A DNA stretch of 64,000 nt, from positions 744,001 through 808,000 of the forward strand of contig NZ_JAMZFY010000001.1 in the NCBI RefSeq assembly GCF_025457605.1, written 5' to 3'. The notes below the pieces were generated by a model, which saw nothing but the letters and a program-made list of their open reading frames with translations, was not told the DNA's origin and made no database searches. Below, piece by piece: positions 1 through 7,811 of this stretch (its first letter is position 1; each line of letters begins with the position of its first letter). The translations under genes and the position numbers were made by a program. The DNA is from Haloarcula laminariae. Its GTDB lineage: Archaea > Halobacteriota > Halobacteria > Halobacteriales > Haloarculaceae.

Positions 1-107
1 TTCTTGTCGGCCTCGGCGTCGCGCGCCTTCTCGTAGCCACAGCTGCCACAGATCCACATATCGTCCTCTGTCTTCATCATCGAACCGCAGTCGTCGCAGA
101 ATTCCAT
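1..107 (-). CDS. tfs: Transcription factor S (TFIIS/RPC10-like), N-terminal part only
   Basis: The gene runs off the left edge, so only about 35 N-terminal residues are visible. They carry a zinc ribbon: Cys4 and Cys7 (CDDC), then Cys20 and Cys23 (CGSCG). This spacing and the sequence around it match archaeal transcription factor S. That protein stimulates RNA cleavage by stalled RNA polymerase through a second, C-terminal zinc ribbon, which is not in the window. The ATG at 105-107 is the obvious start, since the first Cys pair follows at once. An RNA polymerase subunit M-type protein is the same family under another name. Confidence 0.8.
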   Translation of the reverse strand, partial: MEFCDDCGSMMKTEDDMWICGSCGYEKARDAEADK

Positions 108-214
108 TGGTGTCCCAGGCTAGGCCGCCCGTCTGTGTTAAACGCCGGGGTTCCCGCGCGCCGCGTCGGTCGGGGCAGTACGACCCCTGTACGCGGCCAC
201 GGAGCAACCGGGTG

Positions 215-1222
215 TCACGGGCCCTTGTCTACCCAGGCGGGGCAGGCGTCCATGTCGTCGAGGGGCTCCTCGTGGAACGAGCAGTACGGGGCGACGTCCT
301 CGCCGTCCATCACGTACTGGAAGTGCCGGCAGTTGCCGCAGTAGCTGTCGGGTTCGCCGCGGTGGACCGCCGTCTCGGTGATGGGGTCCCGACCGGTTGC
401 GGTCGTGGTCCCGCCGTCGGTGGTGGGGGCGGCCTCCGGGCCGGCGTTGGCAAGCTCCGGGTCGAGTTCGCGTTCGGTCGGGCCGGAGGTAGCACTGGAA
501 GGAGACCGCTGAGTGCCGGCGTCGGGCTGTCGGGAGTCGGCTCGCTGGGAGCCGGTGGCGGACTGCTCCCGGAGCTCGCTCCCGTCGGCGCCGCCTTGGC
601 TCGCCCCGCCGTCGCTGGTGGCCGCCGCCTGGCGGTTGGTCTGGGTCTCGACGTCGCCGTCCGGCTCGCGCCCGAAGAACCCGATTCCCCCCAGGCCGGG
701 AATCGAGCGCGACTCCTCGACGAGCTTGATGGTCCCCTCCTCGGTGACCGCCATCCGGGCGGTACCGCCGGGGTCGTTGCGGGTCTTGAACGTCGCCAGG
801 GCGGCGAACAGACACCAGAACGTCGTCAGCACCCCGGTGAAGTAGACGGTGCTGGTAGCCAGGGCGAGCAGCGGGGCGTCGGCCATCCAGCTGTAGGGGT
901 AGAGCTGCTGGAACGCGAGCACCCCGACCACTGCGACGCTGGCGCCGCCGACCGCGGTCAACCGGGTCCGACGCCCGGCCGGGAGCACGGCGAAGATGCC
1001 GAGCACGACCGCCGGCAGCCCGACGCCGGCGACGATACCGGCGACCTCCCGGGCCGCGTAGTCCCCCAGTCCCAGCGTCGCCCCGAGGCCGGTGGTCGCC
1101 AGCGCGATGGCGCCGACGAGCCCCGCGGCCCCCGCCAGGAACAACCCGCTCCCGACGAGCTGCTGGCGCCGCGTCGCCACGCGGCCGACCTCCCCCTCGT
1201 ATACGTCCGTCAAACTGGTCAT
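215..1222 (-). CDS. DUF7139-type membrane protein with C-terminal four-Cys module
   Basis: A 335-residue protein of unknown function with haloarchaeal homologues (DUF7139, number from memory). Residues about 20-145 hold four hydrophobic segments likely to span the membrane. They are followed by a short soluble segment, then a long low-complexity Ser/Gly/Ala/Glu-rich linker (about 200-290). The last 42 residues hold four cysteines (C295, C298, C314, C327) in a CxxC-RHF...PYC...C arrangement, likely to bind zinc or an Fe-S cluster. The same CRHF...PYC pattern ends the DUF5787 protein at 47761-48789. The gene is divergent from the DUF5789 gene at 1345. Confidence 0.75.
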   Translation of the reverse strand: MTSLTDVYEGEVGRVATRRQQLVGSGLFLAGAAGLVGAIALATTGLGATLGLGDYAAREVAGIVAGVGLPAVVLGIFAVLPAGRRTRLTAVGGASVAVVGVLAFQQLYPYSWMADAPLLALATSTVYFTGVLTTFWCLFAALATFKTRNDPGGTARMAVTEEGTIKLVEESRSIPGLGGIGFFGREPDGDVETQTNRQAAATSDGGASQGGADGSELREQSATGSQRADSRQPDAGTQRSPSSATSGPTERELDPELANAGPEAAPTTDGGTTTATGRDPITETAVHRGEPDSYCGNCRHFQYVMDGEDVAPYCSFHEEPLDDMDACPAWVDKGP

Positions 1223-1344
1223 ACAGGCCCTAGCGCGGCGTTCCTCAAAACTACCCGTCAGACAGGCGCAAGACGGGTGCGGGCGGGCGAACGGACGGCC
1301 GGCGTTCCGAAAGCACTAATCGGACCCGCGGGTACAGTGGTGAT

Positions 1345-1632
1345 ATGAGCGACGAGGACAGCGAGGAAGAGGCGGAACCGGCCGTCGAACTCGGCGAGGG
1401 GCCCGACGTCGAGGGCGCCCCGCTCTCGCGGGTGACCGCACGGCTCACGTGGGGTATCGAACACAGCACCGTCGTCGACCGGGAGGGCGACACGACGATA
1501 CGGACGCCGGAGGGGCCACAGGAGCTGGCGTCGGTGCTGGAGTCGGTCGACGAGACGTACTTCCCGGACCGACAGGAGTTCGAGGCCGCGGTGCGGGAGG
1601 TCATCGGCACCGGCCCGGTCCCGACGGAGTAA
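1345..1632 (+). CDS. DUF5789-type small acidic protein
   Basis: A 95-residue acidic protein with no signal peptide, membrane segment or cysteine. The core reads VEGAPLSRVTARLTWGIEHS, then REGDTTIRTPEGP and a C-terminal helix ending at VIGTGPVPT. This pattern recurs in small haloarchaeal proteins grouped as DUF5789 (number from memory). No biochemical role is known to me. The ATG lies 24 nt downstream of an AT-richer stretch (cactaatcgg), consistent with a near-leaderless transcript. Its TAA stop directly abuts the stop of the convergent gene at 1633. Confidence 0.75.
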   Translation: MSDEDSEEEAEPAVELGEGPDVEGAPLSRVTARLTWGIEHSTVVDREGDTTIRTPEGPQELASVLESVDETYFPDRQEFEAAVREVIGTGPVPTE

Positions 1633-1806
1633 CTACCGCATCGACTCCAGGGCGGTGACCGTATCGGAGATGAGCCACGCCTGGTCGTTCTCGGGCGATT
1701 CGATGCTGAGCGCACAGAACGAGTCCGCCCCGTCGTCGACGGTTATGTGGTAGGCCTCGCTCTCTAGCTCGGCACTGCTGGGACCATCTGGTGGCTGTGA
1801 GGGCAC
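1633..1806 (-). CDS. Small conserved haloarchaeal protein (DUF7331-like)
   Basis: A 57-residue protein beginning with GTG at 1804-1806 (MPSQPPDGP). Its body, from ESEAYHITVDDGADSFCALSIESPENDQAW to TVTALESMR, has the compact acidic look of a small conserved haloarchaeal family (DUF7331 by memory, not certain). No motif assigns a function. The frame stays open further upstream, but that part is Arg/Pro-rich and looks like the shadow of nreA. GTG is the first plausible start. Its stop touches that of the convergent DUF5789 gene with no spacer. Confidence 0.55.
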   Translation of the reverse strand: MPSQPPDGPSSAELESEAYHITVDDGADSFCALSIESPENDQAWLISDTVTALESMR

Positions 1807-1930
1807 GTCCGACCCTCGCAGGTTCGACGGTGTAAACCCGTCGATTCGGTAGATAGCAGCCCTGTAACGCTGTATTAAAGGTAAAACTCCGAGACGGCGA
1901 CGGGGTCCTGGCTCGCTGTCCCGGGCCGGT

Positions 1931-3226
1931 TCAGAAGTCCGAGAGCTGTGACTGCAGGCCGGCGACGAGTTCGGACTTGCGCCGGAGCGCGCCCATCGGG
2001 ACGGGCAACTGGTCGGCCACCGCGTCCAGGGTCTCGCCGAACGTCTGCCCCACGCCCGGCTCCCCGTCGAAGGCGTTGCGGACGCCTTCGCGGACCTGCC
2101 ACACGCCAACGGGCGCCCAGTACTCGTCGGTGATCTCCCGGAGCACGAGACACTTCGCCTGGCGGCCCCGGTCCCGGAGGTGCTCCAGCGCGCCCAGGCG
2201 GGCGGCGTAGTAGGCCCCGGCGGTCTCCTCGACGTAGCCGGTCCGGCCCTCGTACCCCTCGTAGGCGCTGGACATGTAGTAGCCCGTCCCGGGTCGGGGG
2301 TTCCAGACGCTCTGTGGCGCTTTCATCTCGACGAGCTCGAACTCCCAGCGGCCCGGCGAGAGGAGGACCCAGTAGCGGTTGCCCATGTACTCGTTGTACC
2401 AGAGTTCGGGCTTGTCGATGGTGTCGCTGTTCCTGAGCGTGCCGCGGAGGTACTGCCCGACCGTGTCGTCGACCGCGGTAATCGACCACCGCGTGGGCAC
2501 CAGCGACCGCTCGCTGGCCTGGCCCAGCGCTCCCGCCGACAGGATGGTGTTGATGTCGTAGACGTCGAACCCCCGCCGGTAGAGATAGGTCATCGCGCCC
2601 TGGGCCTGCCAGTCGTCGTCTTCGAGCGTCTTCTCGACGGCTCTGGGGACGTGGGGGTTCTCGGCGAGGTCCGCGCCCGTCGCCGTCGCGCGCGGCCCGG
2701 TCGGAGTCCCCACGTCGTCGAAGGAGAGGTCGATGTCGGGCTTGCCATCGAGGCCCACTTCCACGTCGACCGGGTGGTCGGCGATGGCGACCTCGCGCTG
2801 GACGCCGACAAACCCCTCCCACACGTCGTAGGCGGTGCCGGTGTCCCGGCCCCGACGGCCGCCGGACTGCACGGCGTCGACGGCGGTCGTCCGCGTCGAG
2901 TTCAGCATGCCCGTCCGGCGCTGGAGCACGTCCTCGATACCCAGCCCCTCGCTGTACCAGTCGCCGCTGGTGGCGTACCCCTCGGCGGCGGCGTCGCGGT
3001 CGACCGGCGAGAGCAACCCCGTCGAGACGTTCGGGTAGCCCGACCGGCCGACGAAGATTTCGGGGGCCGTCGAGCCAAACAGCGCGTCGCCCTGCAGGGC
3101 CTCGTCGAACTGTCGCTCGACGTCTTCGAGGTGGTCGGTGATGGCGTAGGACTTCTCCTCGGCGAGGCGGCGCTTCTCCGCGGCCTCGTCGCGCTCGTAC
3201 CCCTCGATGAACTCGTCGAGTCGCAT
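1931..3226 (-). CDS. nreA: DNA repair protein NreA (PCNA-interacting)
   Basis: A 431-residue protein matching the archaeal Nre family. Family studies in Haloferax tie Nre proteins to repair of interstrand or alkylation damage together with PCNA. The N-terminal LFGSTAPEIFVGRSGYPNV segment (residues about 49-67) is the family hallmark. Conserved GTGYYMSSAYEGYEGR and the region around REITDEYWAPVGVWQVREG follow. The protein ends in QSQLSDF (425-431), a textbook QxxLxxF PCNA-interacting peptide placed at the extreme C-terminus. No N-terminal CxxC zinc motif is visible, though some family members have one. It is transcribed away from rnhA, with repeat element A1 between them. Confidence 0.88.
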   Translation of the reverse strand: MRLDEFIEGYERDEAAEKRRLAEEKSYAITDHLEDVERQFDEALQGDALFGSTAPEIFVGRSGYPNVSTGLLSPVDRDAAAEGYATSGDWYSEGLGIEDVLQRRTGMLNSTRTTAVDAVQSGGRRGRDTGTAYDVWEGFVGVQREVAIADHPVDVEVGLDGKPDIDLSFDDVGTPTGPRATATGADLAENPHVPRAVEKTLEDDDWQAQGAMTYLYRRGFDVYDINTILSAGALGQASERSLVPTRWSITAVDDTVGQYLRGTLRNSDTIDKPELWYNEYMGNRYWVLLSPGRWEFELVEMKAPQSVWNPRPGTGYYMSSAYEGYEGRTGYVEETAGAYYAARLGALEHLRDRGRQAKCLVLREITDEYWAPVGVWQVREGVRNAFDGEPGVGQTFGETLDAVADQLPVPMGALRRKSELVAGLQSQLSDF

Positions 3227-3310
3227 CTACTCCCGAGTTCGCCCCTGTTCTGTATGAACCTGTCCCTGCTCGCGCTGGCAGTGTTTAGTTACGTGGTGGG
3301 GACGGCAAAC

Positions 3311-3605
3311 AGCCAGAAAGCCCCCGCGTTCTCAGCTCCCGCGGCTCGCTGTCGTCCGAAAGGCGCTGCGCACCTTTCGTGATCACGAGAGAGCGAAGCT
3401 CTCTCGAACGACGAGTGGGTGCTTGCGTCACCGGGATTCGCTGAGAACGCGGCCCCTTTCAGTCCCACCCGAAGCCGGTTGACCAGCCGCCATGGGTGGG
3501 ACTGAAAGGGGCGGCTGGCTCCGGGAAGGCGGCCGACGCAAGGACCGCAACGCAGTGAGGACCGCAGCAAGGCCCCCGACTGGAGCCAGCCGGGGCTTTC
3601 TGGCT
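3311..3605. repeat. Family A dyad element, copy A1 (four-way-junction fold)
   Basis: It fills most of the gap at 3227-3723 between divergent nreA and rnhA. The outer stem pairs 3311-3324 (AGCCAGAAAGCCCC) with 3592-3605, 14 bp and perfect. Inside are three arms. Arm 1 pairs 3324-3336 with 3440-3452. The central arm pairs 3453-3470 with 3494-3511, 18 bp with a 23-nt loop. Arm 3 pairs 3512-3522 with 3582-3592. Stems share an end base at their borders. The outer ends lie 84 bp from nreA and 118 bp from rnhA, leaving room for a core promoter each side. No coding sequence is credible inside. Related copies lie at 18657 and 28217. Confidence 0.85.
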
Positions 3606-3723
3606 CTCTGAGCCTTTGCTTGCTAAGGGAAACACGACCTTCGCGCTCGGACGCGGGACTCGGCATCAAACGGCCGGAAGCCGACCACAACCCCTTTAGC
3701 GTCTGCCCGGTCTCCCTCGAACA

Positions 3724-4320
3724 ATGCCCGTTATCGAGTGCGACCCCGACGCCGCCCGCGAGACACTCGCCGAGTCCGGCGTCGATATCACGGACGGCAA
3801 CACCGACCACGAGCGCTGGCGCGCGACCTATGGCGGCGCGACGGCGGTCGCCTACGACGACAAGGTGGTCGTTCAGGGCGGCGACACCGCGCAACTGGAA
3901 GCCCTGTTGCGCGGTGACAGCGGCGGGCGCGTCCACGTCTACTTCGACGGCGCCTGCCGGGGCAACCCCGGGCCCTCGTCGGTCGGCTACGTGCTGGTCG
4001 AGGACGGCGGTATCGTCACCGAGGGCGGCGAGACCATCGGCCGCGCGACGAACAATCAGGCCGAGTACGCCGCCCTCATCAGGGCCCTGGAGGTCGCCGC
4101 CGACTACGGCTTCGACGAGCCCCACATCCGGGGCGACTCCGAACTCATCGTCAAGCAGGTCCGCGGGGAGTGGGACACGAACGACCCCGAACTCCGCGAG
4201 CGGCGCGTGCGCGTCCGGGAACTGCTCATGGGCTTTGACGACTGGCAGATAGAACACGTTCCGCGGGAGATAAACGACCGCGCCGACGAACTGGCAAACG
4301 ACGCACTGGACGATGCCTGA
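3724..4320 (+). CDS. rnhA: Ribonuclease HI with N-terminal extension
   Basis: A 198-residue enzyme that cleaves the RNA strand of RNA-DNA hybrids. The RNase H fold starts near residue 70. The four metal-binding acids are visible: D75 (YFDGACRGNPG), E114 (NNQAEYAAL), D138 (RGDSELI) and D188 (DRADELAN). Residues 1-67 are an extra domain of the kind seen in haloarchaeal RNase HI, sharing a 'RWRATYGGATAVAYDDKVVVQGG' type core (positions about 31-53). A TATA-like CCTTTAGC lies at 3693-3700, about 27 nt before the ATG. The last 8 nt overlap the next gene, so the two are surely co-transcribed. Confidence 0.93.
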   Translation: MPVIECDPDAARETLAESGVDITDGNTDHERWRATYGGATAVAYDDKVVVQGGDTAQLEALLRGDSGGRVHVYFDGACRGNPGPSSVGYVLVEDGGIVTEGGETIGRATNNQAEYAALIRALEVAADYGFDEPHIRGDSELIVKQVRGEWDTNDPELRERRVRVRELLMGFDDWQIEHVPREINDRADELANDALDDA

Positions 4321-4855
4321 CCTCCCAGCCGATACGCGAGACGAGGTGGAACGACTCACGCGACTGGCCCGACAGGCCGTCGACGAGGGCGCGGCGGCCG
4401 CCTACCGCGACCAGCGAGCGGCGCTGCTCGACGACTACGACTACGACGCGCGCATCCGCGAGGAGGACACCGGCGACGTGCTCGTCTGTTACCCCTCGGA
4501 GTGGGTCGAGGACGGCGTCATCCAGCCCGACCGCGTCGAGGACACGGACCGCGGCGTCGAGATTCGCCTCTCGGGACCGGGGGACCCGGACGAGTGGGAC
4601 GAGGTCGAAGAGCGAAACCGGGCCGTCGTCGAGGCGGTCCGGGACGACCACGGCGAGACCCACGCGGCGACGGTGCGCGCGCTGGCGGACTTCATGGGGA
4701 ACCATTATGCAAAGCCTATCGCCGAAGCCACGCCCGACGAGCTGGCCGAGTTCCGGGAGGAGTACTTCCAGCGGAACGTCTGGCCGACCGAGGAACAGCG
4801 CGAACTGCTGGATGACTCTGTTCAGTTAGCGATCGAAAAAGCCGAACGCGCGTAG
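4313..4855 (+). CDS. rnhA operon protein (DUF7108-type)
   Basis: A 180-residue acidic soluble protein that overlaps the end of rnhA by 8 nt. Haloarchaeal annotation calls such genes 'rnhA operon protein' (DUF7108 by memory). Features: an N-terminal helix (residues about 5-35), a segment with VLVCYPSEWVEDGVI, and a C-terminal helical part with ADFMGNHYAKPIAEATPDELAEFREEYFQRNVWPT. The single Cys and lack of catalytic-looking residues suggest a structural or accessory role. The tight overlap implies translational coupling with RNase HI and perhaps a shared role in R-loop or primer removal. That role is inference. Confidence 0.8.
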   Translation: MPDLPADTRDEVERLTRLARQAVDEGAAAAYRDQRAALLDDYDYDARIREEDTGDVLVCYPSEWVEDGVIQPDRVEDTDRGVEIRLSGPGDPDEWDEVEERNRAVVEAVRDDHGETHAATVRALADFMGNHYAKPIAEATPDELAEFREEYFQRNVWPTEEQRELLDDSVQLAIEKAERA

Positions 4856-4862
4856 GGGGAGC

Positions 4863-5222
4863 TTACGCCTGGCCGTCGACCAGGTCGTGGAGCTCGTCGG
4901 CGCGGTCGCCGCCGGTGACGAACTTCGAGAACTCCCAGCCGAGCTGGTCCAGTACCGCTTCCTTACCTTCTTCGGTCAGGGAGTACTGGTTCGTTCGCTT
5001 GTCGAGTTCGCTCTTCTCGACGAGGTCCATCTCGACGAGGTCGTCGAGGTTGGGGTAAAGCCGACCGTGGTTGACCTCGTCACTGTAGTAAGACTCCAGT
5101 TCTCGCTTGATAGCCAGACCGTACCGTGGCTCTTCGGCGAGTATTACGAGGATGTTCTGTTGAAACGCGGTTAGGTCTTTTGCGATACCAGGGCTGCTCG
5201 CTACGGATTGTGCCTCTGACAT
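4863..5222 (-). CDS. PadR family transcriptional regulator
   Basis: A 119-residue winged-helix repressor-type protein. Residues about 17-90 form the PadR domain: LTAFQQNILVILAEEPRYGLAIKRELE, then VNHGRLYPNLDDLVEMDLVEKSELDKRTNQYSLTEEGKEAV, where GRLYPNLD is the usual PadR recognition-helix signature. A short C-terminal helix probably dimerises. It is convergent with the rnhA operon (7 bp apart). The promoter side has TAAATAGC on the minus strand about 24 nt before the ATG, suggesting a leaderless mRNA. A 6-2-6 inverted repeat at 5248-5261 next to it may be an autoregulatory site. The ligand and targets are not known. Confidence 0.88.
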   Translation of the reverse strand: MSEAQSVASSPGIAKDLTAFQQNILVILAEEPRYGLAIKRELESYYSDEVNHGRLYPNLDDLVEMDLVEKSELDKRTNQYSLTEEGKEAVLDQLGWEFSKFVTGGDRADELHDLVDGQA

Positions 5223-5247
5223 GGTTAGTTAGATGTCATCAAGCTAT

Positions 5248-5261
5248 TTAACACTTGTTAA
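5248..5261. promoter_or_regulatory. Inverted repeat by the padR promoter, candidate operator
   Basis: TTAACACTTGTTAA is a perfect 6-bp inverted repeat with a 2-bp centre. It overlaps the upstream edge of the TATA-like TAAATAGC box (minus strand, 5243-5250) serving the PadR gene that starts at 5222. PadR dimers bind short AT-rich palindromes, often in their own promoter, so autoregulation is plausible. A second palindrome, CGATATATCG, lies near 5300 between this gene and ppa. Confidence 0.4.
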
Positions 5262-5508
5262 CTCCGGCGTATGTTCGGGTAATATCAGCCGAGAGTAGTC
5301 GATATATCGGAAATCAATAATTGTCGAGAAACAGGGTATTCGACTGTTTCGACGGCCCAGTGGCGGTGGCAAGAGCGGACAAGTAGTCGCTTCTTAACGC
5401 GCCTATATCAACTACGTTGGGTTCCGCGACAGGCCAACAAGTAGTTTACGTCATGTCGACAGCGGGGCCATTACGAAAATCCTTTTTGACCCCCCGACGC
5501 AGACGCGG

Positions 5509-6045
5509 ATGATGACGAACCTCTGGGAAGACCTCGAAACCGGACCGAACCCGCCCGAAGAGATCTACGCCGTCGTCGAGTGTCTCAAAGGTGAGCGCAA
5601 CAAGTACGAGTACGACAAGGACATCCCCGGAGTCGTGCTGGACCGGGTGCTGCACTCGAACGTCCACTACCCCTCCGACTACGGCTTCATCCCGCAGTCG
5701 TACTACGACGACGAGGACCCCTTCGACGTGCTCGTCCTCGTCGAGGACCAGACGTTCCCCGGCTGTGTCGTCGAGGCCCGACCGGTCGCCCTGATGAAGA
5801 TGGACGACGACGGCGAGCAGGACGACAAGGTCATCGCCGTCCCGACCGAGGACCCCCGCTACGACCACATCGAGGACCTGGAGGACATCCCACAGCAGAC
5901 CCTCGACGAGATAGACGAGTTCTTCTCGACCTACAAGAACCTGGAGGAGGGCAAGGAAGTCGAGACGCTGGGCTGGGAGGACAAGCAGGCCGCGATGGAC
6001 GCCATCGAACACGCACAGGACCTCTACGACGAGCACTTCAACTGA
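5509..6045 (+). CDS. ppa: Inorganic pyrophosphatase (soluble, family I)
   Basis: A 178-residue cytosolic enzyme hydrolysing pyrophosphate to phosphate and pulling forward nucleic acid and activation reactions. The family I pattern is clear: E-X7-K (ECLKGERNKYEYDK), the substrate-binding segment YPSDYGFIP, and the D-x-D-P-x-D metal motif as DEDPFDVLVL. The C-terminal DKVIAVPTEDPRYDHI and the LE-E-GKEVETLGW helix follow in order. Two consecutive ATG codons open the frame (5509 and 5512); most homologues fit the second. A TATA-like CTTTTTGAC at 5482-5490 lies about 25 nt upstream. The 286-bp gap before it is AT-rich and shared with the divergent padR. Confidence 0.95.
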   Translation: MMTNLWEDLETGPNPPEEIYAVVECLKGERNKYEYDKDIPGVVLDRVLHSNVHYPSDYGFIPQSYYDDEDPFDVLVLVEDQTFPGCVVEARPVALMKMDDDGEQDDKVIAVPTEDPRYDHIEDLEDIPQQTLDEIDEFFSTYKNLEEGKEVETLGWEDKQAAMDAIEHAQDLYDEHFN

Positions 6046-6466
6046 GACGGGTCCCGCGGCGGGACAGTCCGGTCCCGTCGGCGGTCGCCGACCGCGCCCG
6101 CGGTATTTTCGCCGGTAATATCGGCACGTATTGCCGATTATGTATGAGCATGGGTAATCTTTTCAGCCGTCGGACCGATGGTACAGATACACATGGCGAC
6201 CGACCAGTCAGCCCCGCCGACGGACGACTTCGACCTCGACGCCGACACCGAGCGGCCAGCACCGCCCGGTATCGCACATCTCACAGTCGTGCCGGCGAAC
6301 GCCGACCGGTCGGACTGACCGCGCGGACCGGTCGCCCCGGCGCCCCGAGCCAGCCGGTTCGAACCCGCGTCCCGTCCTCCGGGAGCGATACCCCAGAGAG
6401 CTTGCCGCTTTCCCTGACGCGACTGCGAAAAGAAGCTTCTTGGTCCCGACCTGTCTAACGACTTCC
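6046..6466. other. 421-bp gap, mostly without recognised content
   Basis: The first part holds AT-richer DNA with TATA-like stretches around 6105-6145. One short frame (6193-6318) is possible and listed separately. After 6319 no frame looks coding. The perfect 10-bp palindrome AGAAGCTTCT at 6431-6440 sits about 27-36 nt before the next gene's ATG, the position of a core promoter, and could be a regulator site or the BRE/TATA region itself. Confidence 0.4.
6193..6318 (+). CDS. Possible 41-residue acidic microprotein
   Basis: An ATG frame encoding an Asp/Pro-rich peptide (ATDQSAPPTDDFDLDADTER...) that ends DRSD. The first half has the G/C third positions typical of genuine genes here; the second half less so. 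It has no known domain. It could be a small real protein, or the N-terminal remnant of a decayed gene, since the 150 bp after its stop hold nothing convincing. A TATA-like run about 40-50 nt upstream is the only other support. Confidence 0.28.
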   Translation: MATDQSAPPTDDFDLDADTERPAPPGIAHLTVVPANADRSD

Positions 6467-7810
6467 ATGGGACTATTCGACCGTCTGAAAGGCGACGACG
6501 CGCCGCGCGTGGCCTTCTTCGGCATCGACGGGGTGCCGTACAGCCTCATCGACGAGCATCCGGACGTGTTTCCGAACCTCACCGAGCTCAAGGAGTCGGG
6601 CGCGGCCGGCCCCATCGACAGCATCGTGCCGCCGGAGTCGAGCGCCTGCTGGCCGGCCCTGACGACCGGCGTCAACCCCGGCGAGACCGGCGTCTACGGC
6701 TTCCAGGACCGCGAGGTCGGCTCCTACGACACCTACGTCCCCATGGGTCGGGACGTCCAGGCCACCCGGCTCTGGGACCGCATCACTGACGCTGGCCGGG
6801 ACGCCACCGTGCTGAACGTCCCCGTCACTTTCCCGCCACAGCGCAACGTCCAGCGGATGGTCTCGGGCTTCCTCTCGCCCGGCGTCGACAAGGCCGCCTA
6901 TCCGGACGACCTGCGTGATTACCTCCAGGCCAACGACTACCGCATCGACGTCAACGCCAAACTGGGCCACGACGACGACAAGACGGAGTTCGTCGAGGAC
7001 GCACACCGGACGCTGGAGAAGCGCTACGAAGCGTTCTCCCACTACGTCGAACAGGACGACTGGGACCTCTTTTTCGGCGTCTTCATGACCACCGACCGGG
7101 TGAACCACTTCCTGTTCAAACACTACGAGCAGGACGGCGAGTACCAGGAGGAGTTCTTCGACTTCTACCGCAAGGTCGACGAGTACCTCGGCAAGCTGCG
7201 TGAGCAGCTCGACGACGACGTGACGATGGTCGTCGCCTCCGACCACGGCTTCACCACCCTCGACTACGAGGTCCACTTCAACGAGTGGCTCGAACAGGAG
7301 GGGTGGCTGGACTTTGCCGACGAGGACCACTCCGAACTCGGCGACATCAGCGAGGACACCAAGGCCTACTCGCTCATTCCGGGGCGGTTCTACATCAACC
7401 TCGACGGCCGCGAACCCAACGGCGGCGTCAGCGAGGACGAGTACGAATCCGTGCGCGATGACCTCAAGGAGAAACTCGAAGCGCTGGAGGGCCCCAACGG
7501 CAACCCGGTCGCCGACCGCGTCGTCACCCGCGAGGACGCCTTCCGGGGCGACCACAGCGACATCGCCCCGGACCTCGTCGTCGTCCCGAACCACGGCTTC
7601 GACCTCAAAGCCGGCTTCAAGGGCAGCGAGGAGGTCTTCGACGTCGGCCCGCGCAACGGGATGCACTCTTTCGACAACGCCACGCTGCTCGTCGACGACG
7701 CGGACGCCCGCATCACGGACGCCGACCTCTACGACATCGCGCCCACGATTCTGGACCTGATGGACCACGACTACGACCGGACCGAGTTCGACGGCTCCAG
7801 TCTCGTCTGA
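6467..7810 (+). CDS. Alkaline phosphatase superfamily protein (phosphodiesterase/nucleotide pyrophosphatase type)
   Basis: A 447-residue protein starting MGLFDRLKGDD. An in-frame ATG 27 nt upstream exists, but the second start fits better with the promoter-like region. Superfamily metal sites can be traced: FFGIDGVPYSLIDEH near the N-terminus with the expected Asp, the catalytic Ser/Thr region PESSACWPALTTGVNPGETGVYGF, VFMTTDRVNHF, and ASDHGF with Asp-His. GMHSFDNATLLV and DIAPTILDLMDHD close the fold. There is no signal peptide or membrane segment, so a cytosolic phosphodiesterase or phosphoglycerate-mutase-like role is likely; the substrate is unknown. Repeat element B1 begins 2 nt after its TGA. 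Confidence 0.85.
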   Translation: MGLFDRLKGDDAPRVAFFGIDGVPYSLIDEHPDVFPNLTELKESGAAGPIDSIVPPESSACWPALTTGVNPGETGVYGFQDREVGSYDTYVPMGRDVQATRLWDRITDAGRDATVLNVPVTFPPQRNVQRMVSGFLSPGVDKAAYPDDLRDYLQANDYRIDVNAKLGHDDDKTEFVEDAHRTLEKRYEAFSHYVEQDDWDLFFGVFMTTDRVNHFLFKHYEQDGEYQEEFFDFYRKVDEYLGKLREQLDDDVTMVVASDHGFTTLDYEVHFNEWLEQEGWLDFADEDHSELGDISEDTKAYSLIPGRFYINLDGREPNGGVSEDEYESVRDDLKEKLEALEGPNGNPVADRVVTREDAFRGDHSDIAPDLVVVPNHGFDLKAGFKGSEEVFDVGPRNGMHSFDNATLLVDDADARITDADLYDIAPTILDLMDHDYDRTEFDGSSLV

Positions 7811-7811
7811 A

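Noticed and set aside
107-1348. Long plus-strand open frame opposite the DUF7139 gene
   Set aside because: Arg/Gly/Pro-rich shadow of the minus-strand gene; no domain, and the minus gene has clear membrane helices and a Cys module.
3289-4359. Minus-strand frame over repeat A1 and rnhA
   Set aside because: Antisense to RNase HI and running through repeat stems; no protein-like features.
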